64,000 nt of DNA, taken from Larimichthys crocea. Taxonomy: Eukaryota; Chordata; Actinopteri; Sciaenidae. Below are positions 24,116 through 37,504 of this stretch, one piece after another (the stretch's first letter is position 1; each line of letters begins with the position of its first letter). A program made the position numbers and the translations under genes. The notes below the pieces were generated by a model that had not been told where the DNA came from, did not search any database, and saw nothing but the letters and a program-made list of their open reading frames with translations. The stretch covers positions 4,899,969-4,963,968 of the forward strand of contig NC_040021.1 of NCBI RefSeq assembly GCF_000972845.2. The letters run 5' to 3'.

Positions 24116-26844
24116 AAGTGCATTTAATTTGTTTACCAACAAACACAAAGTGCAGCCGTTGTTATTTTTATGTTAGTAGTTGGCCTGAGACTCATCATGA
24201 ATGTAAGTTTACCTTTCATAGCACAGATCCAGCTGATAACATCATTGACGCCTCCATCGCACGCTCAGCACCAGTGTCGTGGGACTGTGACGCATTTTTC
24301 CATAATGACATGTCTAAATGTCTGCTGGGTGGAAAAAAAAAAAAAAGTTTTATTGTGTGAACAGCCGAGGGGAACGTGAGTTAAATGTGATGATAAGACC
24401 TCCATCTGTTGATGATCGAAGGTGCCAATTAGATGTGATTAACAAAAGTAATGTAGCGTCACCGTCAGACTGTTTTTATTTATTTATTTTTTAGCAGTTC
24501 AGGGCTCGACAGGAGCAGTTGCCTTTTTAATTTTGAGAAACTGGCAAGCAATTCTGCCTCAGGTTGCCACGTTGCCATCAGTGCCAAAAAAAGTTAGTTA
24601 GCACAGCAAACAAACATGAGCCCAGAAAATGAATGTTTAATGTTTTGTGTTCGGGTGTCTGATGATAGGCCTTGAGACTAACCGTGCAGCCTTTTCGTCG
24701 ACTGAGGTGCAAGAACCATGAAAAATATAATGAATCTGAAACAGTTCCCACAGTAGCGATCATCGCCCCCGGTCATGCCAGCAGTGATACCTGTTGCGCT
24801 ATTTAAAGAGAGTAAACCGAGGCGCTGTCACGGATGACACGCAAACCGAGCGCCAGCACAAGAATCGTACTCAAATCGACCCCAAAAGTCAGGACAGGAC
24901 GGAGGCGAGGATCATAACCAACGGCAACGGTTTTGACGTGACCAGGGGTCTCACTGAGCTGCTGTCGGCTTTTTGTTAGGGTGCCTTGAGTTAAAATATG
25001 ATGTGTTCAATGTCTATTAGTATCTGGTTAACACTAACATGATGTGTTCAAATGTAGTCCTATGAAAAATTTAGTCTCGGTTTAAAAAGAAAACTCGAAT
25101 AACAGATGACGAAGCAGAAATCTGTCGACGTCTTCACAGCAGTATTAAATATTAGAGAGGCCTCTGCCTTACACTAGCCCCAAGCAGCTTATAATGTATA
25201 ATTTTAAACTACTTAAGCCTAGAATGAACAAATATTTAAATAAAAATATTATAATTTATCGTGTTTTGTCCAAGTAAGCACTATAAATGGCAACAAAGTT
25301 AAGGATTTTTGGACAGTTTGACTTCAGGACAGTTGAAATGATTGCAGTTAGTCACTGTAATAAAGCCTTTAAACATTCTTTAATGTCACAGTTTTATTAT
25401 CAAGCTGACATATAAATGCATAGTGAAAGTCAGGACACCTTTACTTCTCCAAAAGACTCTTTAAAGCACAGCTAGGTCCACCCAAAACTTCCTTTGTCAT
25501 GCAGCTCCTGAAGCGGACTTAAAGAAAGTCCAGAGTCTTTTTATTTTGAGCTCTTCGGCTGGCGTGTGGCGTCGTAGGATGTGGTTCGATTGTGCAGCAT
25601 GCCACAATGCCAATCTTAGTGATGGAGTAGCCTATACTTTTTAATTGCAGCCCCGATTCTAGCCTGATTTAAAAAAAGAAATCACACGCCAGAGTGAGAG
25701 AATGTGGACATGGTGTTGAACTTCGAGGCTTGGGCGTTAATTGCCATGTCCGTGTAACGAGAGCCTGAAGGGAGCTGCTGGCTCTTGACGTCTCGCGTCC
25801 TGCTCCGGTCTAAAGAAAGTGCTCCTTGAATGAGTGTTGTCGACGTCGGAGGAGCGAGCCCCTCCACTCTAATCAACATCCGCCTTGAGACGCAGGAAGA
25901 GTTAGGCTACATTAACTTAGGACAGCTTGTTCTGTATGTTTTTTTTAGGAAATGTACAGCATGAATAAAAGTCCTGACAAGAACAGATGAAGCGGCTCGT
26001 GTGAGGGGAGAAAAATGCTGCGAAAAGAGAGAGAGAGAGAGAGGGACACGGGCAGATCTGGTTTTATTTTTGGCAGAGTAAGTAAACAGCAGCTTCTCCG
26101 TCCCATGCCAGCTAGTCAAGCAGTTGGGTTTCTCGGCTAATTCGTTTTCCAAGCAGCAGTATTTCCTCAAATAGAAGCACCTTGTGGACCTTATTTAGTG
26201 TTCATCACTGTCAAATTTAAGCTATCTGTCATATGTGACCACACCAGTTAAAAATAAACTCCTCCACGCCAGGCAAAAGGGAATATTTGACTGTCAGTCG
26301 CTTCTTTTTTAACAGAATAACACCGTGAGGCCATCACTTTTTTTCCCCTGATTTAATTCTCCAGATAGTGATAAGTTGGATCAGCACCCTCGACACAATC
26401 CTTCCACTTGTTGCTGACGTGCCAAGCGTTCGTGAGGCTTGACTTAAAGCAGCGCGAACGTCCTCCGTTGACACTCAGGTAGAAACTCTTTTGGGGTGGT
26501 ACATTGCAATAATTCTCCCGTGTCAGGGGCTAATCACCCTGACTTGCCCTCCCACAATCCATCAGTGTCTGGAGGATGGAGGCTTGCGGGGTTCTGGCAG
26601 CTGTTGTCGGGGCTGAGTCAATCTGTTACGGCCAACGCCAGCTTTGCACAGGAGGAGGAGGAGGGGGGAGAGGAAGAGCTCTCGGGAGGACACAGCGAGC
26701 GGGACTGCTGCCACTGCTGTGGCAAGATAACAAGAGGATTTATTTGTTAGGAGGGCACGAATTCAGAGGGGCTGCTGTGCTAATTTTTCTGTTGTCTCTG
26801 TGAAATATTTGCAGAGGATGGCCACGTTGATGGAGAGGATTTCA

Positions 26845-27060
26845 CTAATGATAGTGGAGCTGAAACAATTAGTCGACGCATAAATAAAAAGAATTAATCG
26901 CCAGCAATTTTGTTGAGCGTTTAATTGTTTCAAAATAAGAAAAAACACCAACATCAGCCTATCCAGTGTGAGCATCAGCTGCTTTGTATCTTTTTGTAAA
27001 TGAAATATCTGTTGAAGATGTGACCTTGCACTCAGGGAACACGTGACGGACATTCATAGC
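26845..27060. mobile_element. hAT-like non-autonomous element fragment
   Basis: Begins GAGCTGAAACAATTAGTCGA, with AATTAATCGCCAGCAATTTT and TTGTTTCAAAATAAG downstream. This matches the frequent fish family whose ends carry AATTAGTCGATTAATCG words. Only one end is evident. Confidence 0.5.
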
Positions 27061-29037
27061 CTCGAACTAAAGCAACGAAGTGACAGATTTAGAAAGTAAT
27101 CAGGTGGTAAGTAATTGCTAGTTGCAGCCGTGAATGCAGCACACAGGAAAAACTGTTATTCCTCCTAACTCATAATGTCCTTACATTCACACGGGGTTCG
27201 GCGCTGTGAGAAACATTTCTTTTTTACTTTGCTGATCAGCTTTATTAAGGCCATGCGTTCCCTCACTCTCATTCACTGCCTGTGTCTCTCAAACCAAATT
27301 CTTTGTGTCTCTGTTTTGCAATTGAAATTGTGAGTCAGACACAGATTTAGAAGCTGGTGCATGAAATAAACAAAGTCAGGATACAACAGGTCTCAGAGAC
27401 ATTTCTCTGAACTGTGGAGGAGTTTACCCGGTCTGGTCATCTGGTTGGTGGCTGCAGCATGACGACGGTTTGTGTTTTCCCCAAAGCTGAATCTGTCGCT
27501 GTGTTTTTTTTTTTACCAGATCGTGTCCTCATTCTGTTGACATATGTCTTAATTTTTTAAGTCGAAGCCGGTCGTCTAATCAGCTGAACGGCTCCGTATC
27601 CACAAAGGAAATGCCAGCGGCTGATGAGGTTTACGCTAACAGCATCAAAGTGAAGTCTTATTTAGGGAAGGAGGACAGCACTCTGTGGATTCAAATCACT
27701 TTTGAGTGTTAGCCAGGACATGGGGCTATTTTTCTGTGTGATTATCACGGCTTACAAACCGGTCCTGTTTATGGATTTAACCAAACTGCTGATACTGCAG
27801 GGCTGGCACGGAGCGGCGGCTTGTTGATGCTCGGAGATGGAATTGGCAGAGACCTCACAATTAGATCCAGTCGTCAAAGCAAATATTTGGAGTCATACAT
27901 CCATTTGCAGAGCGTTCCGAGCGCACAGCTGTTCGTGACTTTTTTGTAGGGCAGGCGGAGGAGAGAGGCACAATAACTCTGTTTTCTGTGGCGTTTGTAG
28001 ATGTAACACCACACTGAGAAAACAGTCGAGCGAGCGCGGCGCCTCCTACGAACCCAGCAGGTGTACTTTCTGTACAAAATAGGCCCTTCACCCTGTAGAC
28101 TCTTTGACTAATTACAGCAGGAAACACAGGTGTAAGTAACTAATAACGTTAATGATGTCTCTGTTCCATTTAGACGCTCCAGTAGGCCTTTTAAATGAGT
28201 CATTATGCACAATACCAGGACCCTGACACGTTGTATGTTTACGCCTTTGTTTGACAAGTCTATAAACGCGGCATCAGTTTATTCATGAGAAATCTGGACA
28301 TAGTCGTGGTAGATGGTGCCTGACAACAGCTGTTGTCATCAAAGGTTTCAGCGTCTCTCTCATGTGTGCACAGTTGTTCACCACCATATGGAGATCCCCG
28401 GGATAAAGTTAGTTATATCTGTCTTTAGCTCTGCCTTAAAGCTCTCCGTGTACGTCTCCTTGAAGGATTGTGTCGGCGCTTCTACCGCGTGCAGTGTCTG
28501 AAACTGGTTTATTTGCTGAACGTTTTGAGCCTGAAATGTCAGGGCCACGAACGCGGCATGTTTGGCCTGCGATGCAAGGCGCCAGAGCCGGTCGCTGCCG
28601 CTCTCAGACAATGCTCGTGATTGTACGCAGCACATTTTAAGCACAAGTGTCCTCAGCGGCGGCATTTCACTCCACGGAGAATACACCCCCTTGTCTGTTT
28701 TTTGACAAAAGCTGCGTCAAGCAGCAGCAGAGCAGATCGAGTTGATCGGAAATGACAGAAACAACAGAGAATGCGGCCAATTTTCAAAATAAAAGCACAT
28801 AAGTCAAGGAAAAACTCACTAGTACACACCAAAACATCACAGATCAGTACCAGTGTAATCAAGGCAGAAGAAATTATATTATTATTAACAAATAGAGAAC
28901 AAAATTATATGAAATGTGCTTGTATTTGGCACTACAAAGCCTCCAAACACCGAATAACATTTTTCTAACACGTCCTCACTCTCATTTTATCACCTGCAGA
29001 AATGTTTTTGCGTCCTCCTCCTAATGATTCATTCACT

Positions 29038-29080
29038 GTGCCCTGGTAGCTCACCTTGTTAGAGCGTGTGCACCTTCAGT
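29038..29080 (+). repeat. tRNA-derived SINE fragment (A box)
   Basis: CTGGTAGCTCACCTTGTTAG followed by AGCGTGTGCACC resembles the 5' half of a tRNA with its A box. No 3' tRNA half follows, so it is a SINE remnant and not a tRNA gene. The matching B-box half of this kind of SINE appears alone at about 30355-30410. Confidence 0.55.
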
Positions 29081-29164
29081 TTCTATAAATATAAATTTGA
29101 CATTTTTTTTCCCCCATATAATTTATAGTGCAGTAGCGACACCTTTTTTTTTTTTTTTTTTAAA

Positions 29165-29333
29165 TTACCAGTTTGTAGGATTTTAGTAGCAGCTAATGGC
29201 GTAGTTACTGCCTCACCTCACCCTCCCTCTCCCAGCACGATGGAGAAACTATGGCGGCAGTGAAAAATACTGTAGAAACGATGTAGAAAGTCTCATACAC
29301 ACTTTATTTAGAGACACACTGAACCTTTAAATA
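29165..29333. mobile_element. MITE copy of the TTAAAGGT...GTGTGT family
   Basis: Left part TTTGTAGGATTTTAGTAGC and right end GACACACTGAACCTTTAA match the ends seen at 6529-6826. The interior carries ATGGAGAAACTATGGCGGCA, typical of this group. Confidence 0.55.
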
Positions 29334-30354
29334 TCTCTGCTCGCACATTCTGTTATACGTTATGTTACATATTCATTTTTCTGATTTTCGCCTCAGTGTG
29401 GTGGCACACCTTGACTTTTCAGGCATCCATAGCTGCAGCTTATTTTACCCATCAACAGTTTCTCAATTTATTTTCCAGACGGCAGAGGATCCAAACCTCT
29501 GCTCTGCATTGATTAAAACAATTCCCCAAACTAAGCGAAGCCCACACTGACTTCACCTTTGCAGATAATAAATGTGTATAAATCGCCAGTTTCGCACTGG
29601 ATCTTGGAGATGAGCAGGGTCTGTTTTTCCATCCTCCGTGTACGGTTCTTGATGTGCGCCCATACTTGCATGTAGTACAGTGGACACTGTACTTTCACAT
29701 TATTCAACTTTAACTTTGAAGCTGCCACAGTGAGAGAAAGAAAAGCAGGTTTCTCTTGACACACGAGAGCCTCTGTTGCGCCGAACTTGACGCGTATTCA
29801 ATCACAGAAGCAGCTTCCACTCTGGAATACAGAGAGACTCTTTTCTCATTTTCCTCCTGCCCTCATTCTTCTTCCTGCCTCGGACGAACCGCGAGGCCGC
29901 CGAAGTTCTCCTCGCCAGTGACGGCTGGATTCACTTTGCTCCAGATAAAGCATGATCATAGCCCAGGCGACTAATTAAGGTTGGCCCTACCCTTCAGAAT
30001 TGTGACATTTTGGCTCGTGAAAATGTCCCGAGCTCTTGATTAATGAAAGGAATTTACATTAATTTAACTGTAGCGAGACCTTTTTGACACGCACCTGGTT
30101 AGGAAAGTTCAGATGACTTCTTTTGGCTGAAATCAGAATAAATCTCTGAGATCTCTGATAGTCACTGAAGAAGGAATGAGGAGGCTTTTCTTTGCAAGGA
30201 ATGTCTCTTACTTGTTTATTTGATAGAGAGAGGGCATGCTGATGAACGGCGGTATAAAAAAAGTTGTAATATATAATTTACGACCATAGATCCTGGGCAA
30301 GTAACAAAAACATGACCTTAACAATAACAGATGTAAATATAAGAGACTTTATTA

Positions 30355-30412
30355 TAAAGGCTGAGTCCTTCCTGCAGCGACCCGGTTCTGACTCCGGCCT
30401 GTCCACGCTCAC
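30355..30412 (+). repeat. tRNA-derived SINE fragment (B box)
   Basis: GAGTCCTTCCTGCAGCGACC followed by CGGTTCTGACTCCGGCCTG is the B-box region of a common fish SINE (usual form GGGTTCGACTCC). Isolated and degraded. Confidence 0.5.
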
Positions 30413-31589
30413 AAGTTGAAAGCCGTCCGAGTTACCAGCAAGTCTGAAGTGAGTTCATTCAGCCACGTCTCCGTGATGCTAAACTCTCCATACTCCCTAT
30501 GGATCTTATTTTCTCCATGATAACAGACAGTACTCATGGTTTGTAGCGTCTTAGATCCAGCTCTGCATCCCCGTCTTCTTCTCCTCACTTCAGCATGGAC
30601 CACCGGTCTTTCCACAGAGAATACAGCTGTTTTCAAGTGTAAACAAGAGAGCTGTGGCTTTCTTTTGAACGTCTCACACGATGTATCATGAAGTATGACA
30701 TAAAGCCTAATCTCCATAGATCCAAATCCATGTTTGCACACAAAACGGAGATGGAGCTGGAGAGCTACTGTAACTTGGCTGCCACCCACGCGGCGCCATG
30801 GCAGGATTATTTAATATGCACTGTAACAGAAGAAAAAGTGGCAGAATACACCGCGCAACATGTCGAGATTAAAGCGATCACAGTTCTGGTTCGCCCTGTG
30901 CCATTTCAGTGACGAGGTGAGATGAAGGAGTAGATACAGAGAGAAAGGGAATCTAATAAAATCTATAAATCTAATAACACAATGCTGGTAAACTCGGCCT
31001 GTTTTAGGTGACGCGTCGCTTGTTTCTGAGAGGACAGTGTGTGACAGGGTTGTTTGTAGCCTCAGACTCTTTTTGTCCCTTTTCATCTCTGCCGAAGGTA
31101 ATTATGTAGACGCGAATGGTTAAATGAGTACCATGTGGCAGCCTGTAATTAGATTTTTGGTAATGAATGGGTCAAATACCAGTTGCAGGCATACAAGGCT
31201 CAGAAATTCCCTCCGAAGACGAGGCTCGACAACACGCCTGGAGCATCACGAGGGACGCGGACGTACCCTGTCACAGGACATTCACGTTGAAGAGACCTAC
31301 GCGACTGTTCAAAGGTTCAGAGTCGACCACATCTTAGACCGTGAACTTTGTGTCCATAGACAGCATTTTCCTACAGCGTTTAAAAGATTCTGCCAGAGTT
31401 TCTTCCCCTGATCAGTGAACACGATCGGCTCCAACATCACATGATTAATTCAGGAAGCTCATCAGCCTCTACGCTGTAAACTAATCAAGAAAGCTCTGCC
31501 AGCTGATTTATTCGTGGCATGGTTAAGTGTCACACATAAACGACATGTGCTCGCACAAACATCACAGAAGCTTCTCGTTTGTGACCGCT

Positions 31590-32610
31590 CACAGTTCTCG
31601 GTTCAGTTCTGTGTCTTGCTAAAGGACACTTCAACCGCTGACAGTATAAAGAACGTACAGCGTGATGTCACGTCACTCGTAGGCGTCTGTAGAGACGTTT
31701 TGAAGCTCAGAATCTGCGGCTCTGGCTGCCGCCATGTTGGTAGTCCTTTCTCTTCCGTCTCTTGGCGTCGGTCATCGACTGACCTGACACCCGGTTGCAC
31801 AAAAAAGCTGTAACAGCACCTACCTGTCGATCAAAGCGGCCACTCTGTTAATTCTGCATAACTTTAATTAGGGCTGCCATTAGTCACGATTATGTCAACA
31901 ACTAATTTAGTAGTCGAGGCATCGTTTTTTTTTTTTGTTTTTTACTTTGCTTTTCTCTCGAAACTGCGGCTGCAGCGTCACACATACACACACACCCCTA
32001 CGCACATGCGCAGTAGTGGTAATCGGCGTCAGGCCTGACTGTACCGTAAATGATACCATAACACAGACCCTCCAGGAATTCACGACGTTGCGATTTGCAA
32101 CTTCAACGCAACGTCAGTGAATCCCCGTGAATTCAGGGCGGTGTTGCAATTTCAACTAATCACCGTGATTTTTCCGCAACTTCCGCGCAAGTCTGCCCGG
32201 GGGATTCAACTCGGCGGGTCAGGGACAGCCGCACGGTGCGGGAGGATCCCCTCGCATTTCCTCCGCGGCGGCTCTGGGTCGGCATGGAAAGACTCGGGGG
32301 CGAAGGTGTCTCACGGCTCCATCCGAGAGTTTTACAGCACCCGCCCCTTTACGGGACAGTCAATTTACGTATGATCCGATTAGTCGACTAATCGAAAAAA
32401 TAATCGGTGATTAGTCGACTATCAAAATAATCTTTTGTGGCAGCCCTACTTTGAACAGGTGAGTTCTGTAATAATTCACCCTTAGTACAGTTTTCATGAA
32501 TGGGGAAATTAGCTACAGAGACCAAAACTGTTTTTTGTACCAGGCTGTAAACATGTTTATTTCTGCTGTGACTGCAGTTTTTGCCACTCCTGCATTGGCT
32601 TCACTTCCCA
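31590..32610. repeat. Dispersed mosaic repeat split by a hAT insertion
   Basis: The left part (TATAAAGAACGTACAGCGTG, later CCGCCATGTTGGTAGTCC and ATTCTGCATAACTTTAAT) and the right part (TTTGAACAGGTGAGTTCTGT, ATTAGCTACAGAGACCAAAA, TACCAGGCTGTAAACATGTT) together match 40053-40430, where they are continuous. The interruption is the hAT element at 31869-32448. Confidence 0.75.
31869..32448. mobile_element. Non-autonomous hAT-type element (580 bp)
   Basis: The ends TAGGGCTGCC and GGCAGCCCTA are perfect 10-bp inverted repeats, next to longer imperfect ones rich in ATTAGTCGACTAATCG. The interior is GC-rich, without a transposase frame. Flanks ACTTTAAT and CTTTGAAC are similar but not a clean 8-bp duplication. 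The uninterrupted copy of the host repeat at 40185-40215 confirms that this block is an insertion. Confidence 0.75.
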
Positions 32611-33937
32611 GCCACGGAGGTTGGCGATTACCAATCAAAGCGCTCGTACCAGTGATGTAAGTAAAGAAAATTTCAAATAGTAAAATGTATGAGGAGGCTG
32701 TGCAGGAAGAGGAGAAGCCAGGAAAATGGTGAAACGCTGCTTTTCACACCACGTCAAGAAGGATTAGTGTTGCATCTTGCCCGGAGTCCACTTACTGGAC
32801 TTGTCTCCATGTATTTGGATGCAGATTCACGCTTCACTTCTCTGCCCTGTCCTGCTAAACTGTAATCCCAGTGCAAAGAGTCGTAGTTTTTATACATTTT
32901 GACTGCAAATTTCACAAACATCCAGCATGGATGTCGGACAAATGCAACACCAGTAGAACCATAATGAACCGAAAGAGCTGCAAATTGCAAACTCTGTTGT
33001 TTTGTTTTTAGGAGGCAACAGTGCTAACTAACCGTCCTTTGGGAAACTCAAGGATGCATGATTAAAATTTTGCCTACTGTGTGAGTTTCTGGCTAAAGAA
33101 AGGGCAAGTAAAAAAAATTTAAATATGTCACAGCACCCCCCCTTTTTGAGTTTGTTCTTTTTTATTAGAAGTCGGAGCTCATTAGAAAAATGTGAGAGCT
33201 GTGATGTGTGTGTGTGTTGAAAAGAAATGGCGGAGTCCTGCGAGTCTGTACGTCTGCTCTGTCTCTAATTGGCTGTCACATTTTCAATTCTCACCAACGC
33301 AGCGAGAGCCTCTCCTCGCCTCACCCCTGCGGGGCAGCTCGTGCCACAGCAGTTTTGCAGCAGAGGCTCCGGTGACAGATTAGCGCCGAGCTGCAAAGCC
33401 AGTGCGACGCGTTTTCCGTTTATCGCTCTCCCAGCCCTCCGTCACAAACACAAACACACAAAGCCACGTCGCCGAAGATGTGCACAGATCGGCCGACAGA
33501 TGCGCTCGGAACAATATTTTTGGATAATGTGTGTAACCTTTCTTTGTATTTGTTTTACCTCGAATTGTAAAAGACAAACATGCAAGGGCACGGGCACATT
33601 TTTTTTTTCTTTTAAATTGCTCTCCTGTGTAATCTTTGTCATATTGCGGGAGCTTTGGAGGTTGGAAGGCGCCCAGGCCCATCTGTCATTATGAACTCAT
33701 TCCTTCTTTCTCTCTCTCTCTGGTTATCTCTCTCTGCCTCTTTGGGTTTTATCTACATCTCTACGTCTCTGCCCGTGCAAAATGGTGCTCAGCAAAGTTA
33801 TGAATACGCATCGCCACACAAGTCACGTGTGCGAGACGTTTGTCTGCGTGTAACGGGGCGGTGAAGGGTGAGTTTTCCATCTCGCCTCCATTCGTCTTTG
33901 TCTCTTCTTTTACACAATGAGAGATAAAGGTCAACAC

Positions 33938-33962
33938 GTGTGTGTGTGTGTGTGTGTGTGTA
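33938..33962. repeat. (GT)n microsatellite
   Basis: About eleven GT units. A CT-rich run lies at 33703-33735. Neither is next to a recognisable exon. Confidence 0.85.
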
Positions 33963-34777
33963 CATGTGTGATTTTGCACCGAGCAAGAAGTGGTCCAAGT
34001 GGAGGGCCGTCTTAATTGCTCATCACCGCTGCGATGCTCCTGATGATCATAATGGCCCCCGTAGTCATCTCTTCAGCATTATTGGATAATAAAATGAAGC
34101 ACCCAGCAGCATCTCTGGAAAGTTTCCGGTGCTGATGCAGGGCGTGGTGCTTACATTTAATTAACAAAACATATTGGAAGCTTAAACCACATTAGGGTTG
34201 GACTGGATGATGATATAAGCAGGAAACTATACAAAAACATCAGCGTTTCTTTCTGTACTGTTAGGGTATTGTTGAGAGTGTTGATAATTAATTAGCAGCT
34301 GTTTTATGGCAAAAAATGATTTTTACAGCAGTGTGTTGAAATAGTTTAGTCAGCGATTTAATCAAGTGATCGGATTATTTATTTGCATATACACTGTGGC
34401 TGTTTGGGTTGTGTTCAGTTCAGAGATGAACTGAACAATTGATCCCAAACTTTGGACATCTTTCGTCTTTTGCGGACGCTCTTCCATAGTGCCAACTTTT
34501 TGACTTGTGAGTCGCGTGTGTCACTGTTTACAGTGTAGATCACGATCCCCGGTGGCGGAACGCAAGTCACTGCTTAAACGAGATTAATGATTAAACGAAT
34601 ACTCGAGGCAAAAAAAATGATTCAGGGATATTTTTGTACTCGAGTACTCGTTGCAGCTCTAGAGATAAGATGGACTTTATTGATCCAGCACCAGGAATTT
34701 CACTTGCTACAGCGGCTCATAATGTACAAGCTGGAGAAGTAACTGGTTTTTGCTCTTCTGAGTTGAGTTAGCAGCGA

Positions 34778-35286
34778 GTAGGGATGTAACGGTTACCGGT
34801 ATTACGGTAAATCTCGGTGAAATTTTCCACGTTTAAAAATGGCCGATGTTTAAATTAATCTCGGTCGATTATCGGGATATGTAACAACAGCCTCATTCAA
34901 GTCCCGCGAGCGACTCGTGATGAGGATGGTTTGTAACGTAGGCATCAAGAATGAAAGCATGGCACGCAGGACATTTTCCACCCCACTAAAAGGACGAAAT
35001 CAGAGGTCTGGGTGTATTTTGGGTTTCTTAAGAATACAGAGGGGCACCTGGTGGAGGACAATTATCCTGTCTGCAGAGCATGCAAGAAAAAAGTTGCTGC
35101 GAAAGGCAGTAACACTTTTGGCTTCTAATGTTTTAGTATGATTTAAAAAAAAATCACGAGTTCATGAAATTATTTCAACGTGTGTGTTTTTTGGACATTT
35201 GTACAGCATATCGCGAAAATATCGTTAACCGTGATAATTTGGTCACTATAGTCGAGATGTCAAATTTTCCGGATCGTTGCATCCCG
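34778..35286 (+). mobile_element. hAT-derived element with BED-finger remnant (509 bp)
   Basis: The left end GTAGGGATGTAACGG and the right end (reverse complement CGGGATGCAACGATCC) are inverted. Flanks AGCAGCGA (34770-34777) and AGCAGTGA (35287-35294) match at 7 of 8 bases, the duplication length of hAT transposons. Inside, a frame at about 35000-35130 reads SEVWVYFGFLKNTEG, then CRACKKKVAAKGSNT, which is the start of a BED-type zinc finger as found in hAT transposases. The rest of the transposase is missing, so this is a deletion derivative. Confidence 0.75.
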
Positions 35287-35604
35287 AGCAGTGAGTCTGA
35301 AGTGAGTTTGTTCATCTTCTCCACACTTCAGCAGAGATCAGAGGTCTTTCAACAGAGAGTAAGAGTTTTACATGTATGGGTAATAGACTCGTGAACGGTG
35401 CCGTTAAAGCTTGTTTTTCATCATTACATATTCAATCGCTTTATTTTTCCGGTCCTCTAACGACTACATAATCACGCTGACGATGCACCCGCATTGCAGG
35501 CAGAGATCGGAGACCTGGATAAGGTGGTTCACATGTCACGGTGTCCCAGTTTCAGTCGGAGCACTCCCAGCCAACATATAGAGGCTTCCCAAAAGGGAAT
35601 AAAA

Positions 35605-36000
35605 CCTTTATGTAACGCAGTGGAGTTCATACAAACACAGTGAGCTATAAAATGCAAACAAAGAGTTAATAACGTCACTGAAACTCCAGGTGACATTGAA
35701 TGAAATTATTCTTTTTGTCCAGCTCCATAATAGACTTAATGGACTTGTAATTATATAGCGCCTTCGACAGCTGCCGGTATAAAGAATGGACGGCGTATGT
35801 GGACGTTCTATAAAAATTGGACATTTGAACATGGGGACTTATGGAGACTGACTCGTTCTGGAGCCAGCCTCAAGTGGACGTTTGAGGAACTGCAGTTTTT
35901 GGCACGTCCACATTGATTGGACTAGGGGAGCCAGGAATTAAACCAGCAGTCCTCCGATTACTAGACAACCCGCTGTACTACCTGGGCCACAGCCACCCAA
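35605..36000 (+). repeat. Mosaic dispersed repeat
   Basis: Contains GTGGAGTTCATACAAACACA (also at 37512), CTTGTAATTATATAGCGCCT (also near 37551), TATAAAGAATGGACGGCGTA, CATGGGGACTTATGGAGACT (also at 40334) and, at the end, CAGCAGTCCTCCGATTACTA, then ACAACCCGCTGTACTACC. These words recur in different combinations in the intron, which shows a mosaic family. No coding potential. Confidence 0.65.
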
Positions 36001-37105
36001 CTCAACCCAACCATAGTCAGTTTACAGTGATTCGTATCAGTGTTTGAACGCTACGTTGAAGATAATCTCCCAGCTTTTGTTGATAAGACTGTGAGGAAAC
36101 GTTTAGATAGTTGTATATTTTTTTTAAAAACTGCAGTTATGTTGCTACAGAGAGGAACTGGGGAGGTGTGACCTTGAAGGTTTGTTGTTGCGGTTGATTT
36201 AATTTCCATTCAGTTGATCAAATAAATGTTTCAGCAGTGTTCAAGTACTCAAAAACATGGAAATTTCACTTCTTAGATGTGGAAAAAACATGTTGTTTTC
36301 TATATTTTCATTCCCTTTTCAGCACCACTCCACAGCCCCTACAGTCACCTCTGTAATTTGCAGTGAAAAGGCTCCTTCAGATGGTTCATTCAGCCGTCTG
36401 CAGATGAGCTGTGATCCATGGCTGCAACAGCTGCTCCCCTCACACAGCCCTATGACTGTGCTTTCCCCCTGCAGCTGCCTCCATCTATCCCCCCCTCCCA
36501 TCATCACCACCACAGGGACTGCCCTACCTCTATCCTCTCCATGAAATCACAATTAATTATGGGAAGGGTTGTCTTGCAAGCACAATGAGCCAGGGACCCT
36601 TAAAGGGAGAAATGCATCAGGGCAACCTGGAGTCCCAACAGGCGCGATGATTTCCCTCCAGAGGCCTGCGCTCGCTGCTGCAGTAAACTAGATTTGTATG
36701 TTTGTCTACACTCGCACGCTTCAGTTTTAACCACTGCAACTGACAGCAGTTTTCATAATTGATAAAAACATGCCAATTACTTTCTAGATACATCGTTTAC
36801 GTCCATAAAATGTCGGGAAATTTTGAAAAAATGCCCACCAAGAAATGAAAAACAAATTCATAATTGGTTATTTGTTCCAGCGTGTTCGAGACCAAACTGA
36901 GTGATTTTTTTTTTTAAAAGGTAGTTTATGACCCTGTGGACGGTGACTCATACTCACTGACCAGCTAAGAAAATCCAGCGTCAGCGTGTTATGTAATGCA
37001 ACACATGGACAGTGTTACAGTAGAACAGCATCGTTCTAGTAAGGTTAGTTCATGGACAAGTTGATTTTGATTCATACTTTATAATAAGCGGTCCCTACAG
37101 AGTGT

Positions 37106-37147
37106 GTGTGTGTATGTATGTATGTATATATATATATATATATAGAT
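37106..37147. repeat. (TG)n / (TATG)n / (TA)n compound microsatellite
   Basis: TG units, then TATG units, then TA units in a row. A short open frame crosses it but is only repeat translation. Confidence 0.85.
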
Positions 37148-37435
37148 ATATTCCTCTATGCTCGTAAAAAATACTTCATGTGTGCAACACTGCAGAAAGA
37201 CTTGGTGCTTTGTCCTTGTTTGGATACACTGTTACTTGTAAATAGATGTTTTCCGTCGCAGATACATGAACGAAATGTGAGAATGTTAGCCGTGCCAGTA
37301 GCACGGTTTGGTCAGTTGGCCAGTCTCTCTGTCGGCTGGTCGTTCCAACACTGAAATACCAATACCGATGATCCACGTCTGCAGATTTTTAGATTAGGCT
37401 GGAGGTGGAAGAGCAACACGAAGGCTGCCAGAGCC

Positions 37436-37498
37436 ACAGATTTGAAGCTTTAACACAGATTTGAAGCTTTAACACAGATTTGAAGCTTTAACACAGCT
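37436..37498. repeat. Three-copy tandem of a 22-bp unit
   Basis: ACAGATTTGAAGCTTTAAC occurs three times in a row with small spacers, followed directly by another mosaic repeat piece (37505-37770) that holds TATCTTGCTTCTTGCTCAAG and GGACACTTCGAACTGAAT. Confidence 0.75.
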
Positions 37499-37504
37499 CT
37501 TCAG

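Noticed and set aside
29038..29080. tRNA gene
   Set aside because: Only the A-box half is present, with no B box or acceptor stem. It fits a SINE remnant.
36257..36544. 95-codon plus-strand frame in the extl3 intron
   Set aside because: Low-complexity Ser/Pro/Thr composition, no known motif and no splice partner.
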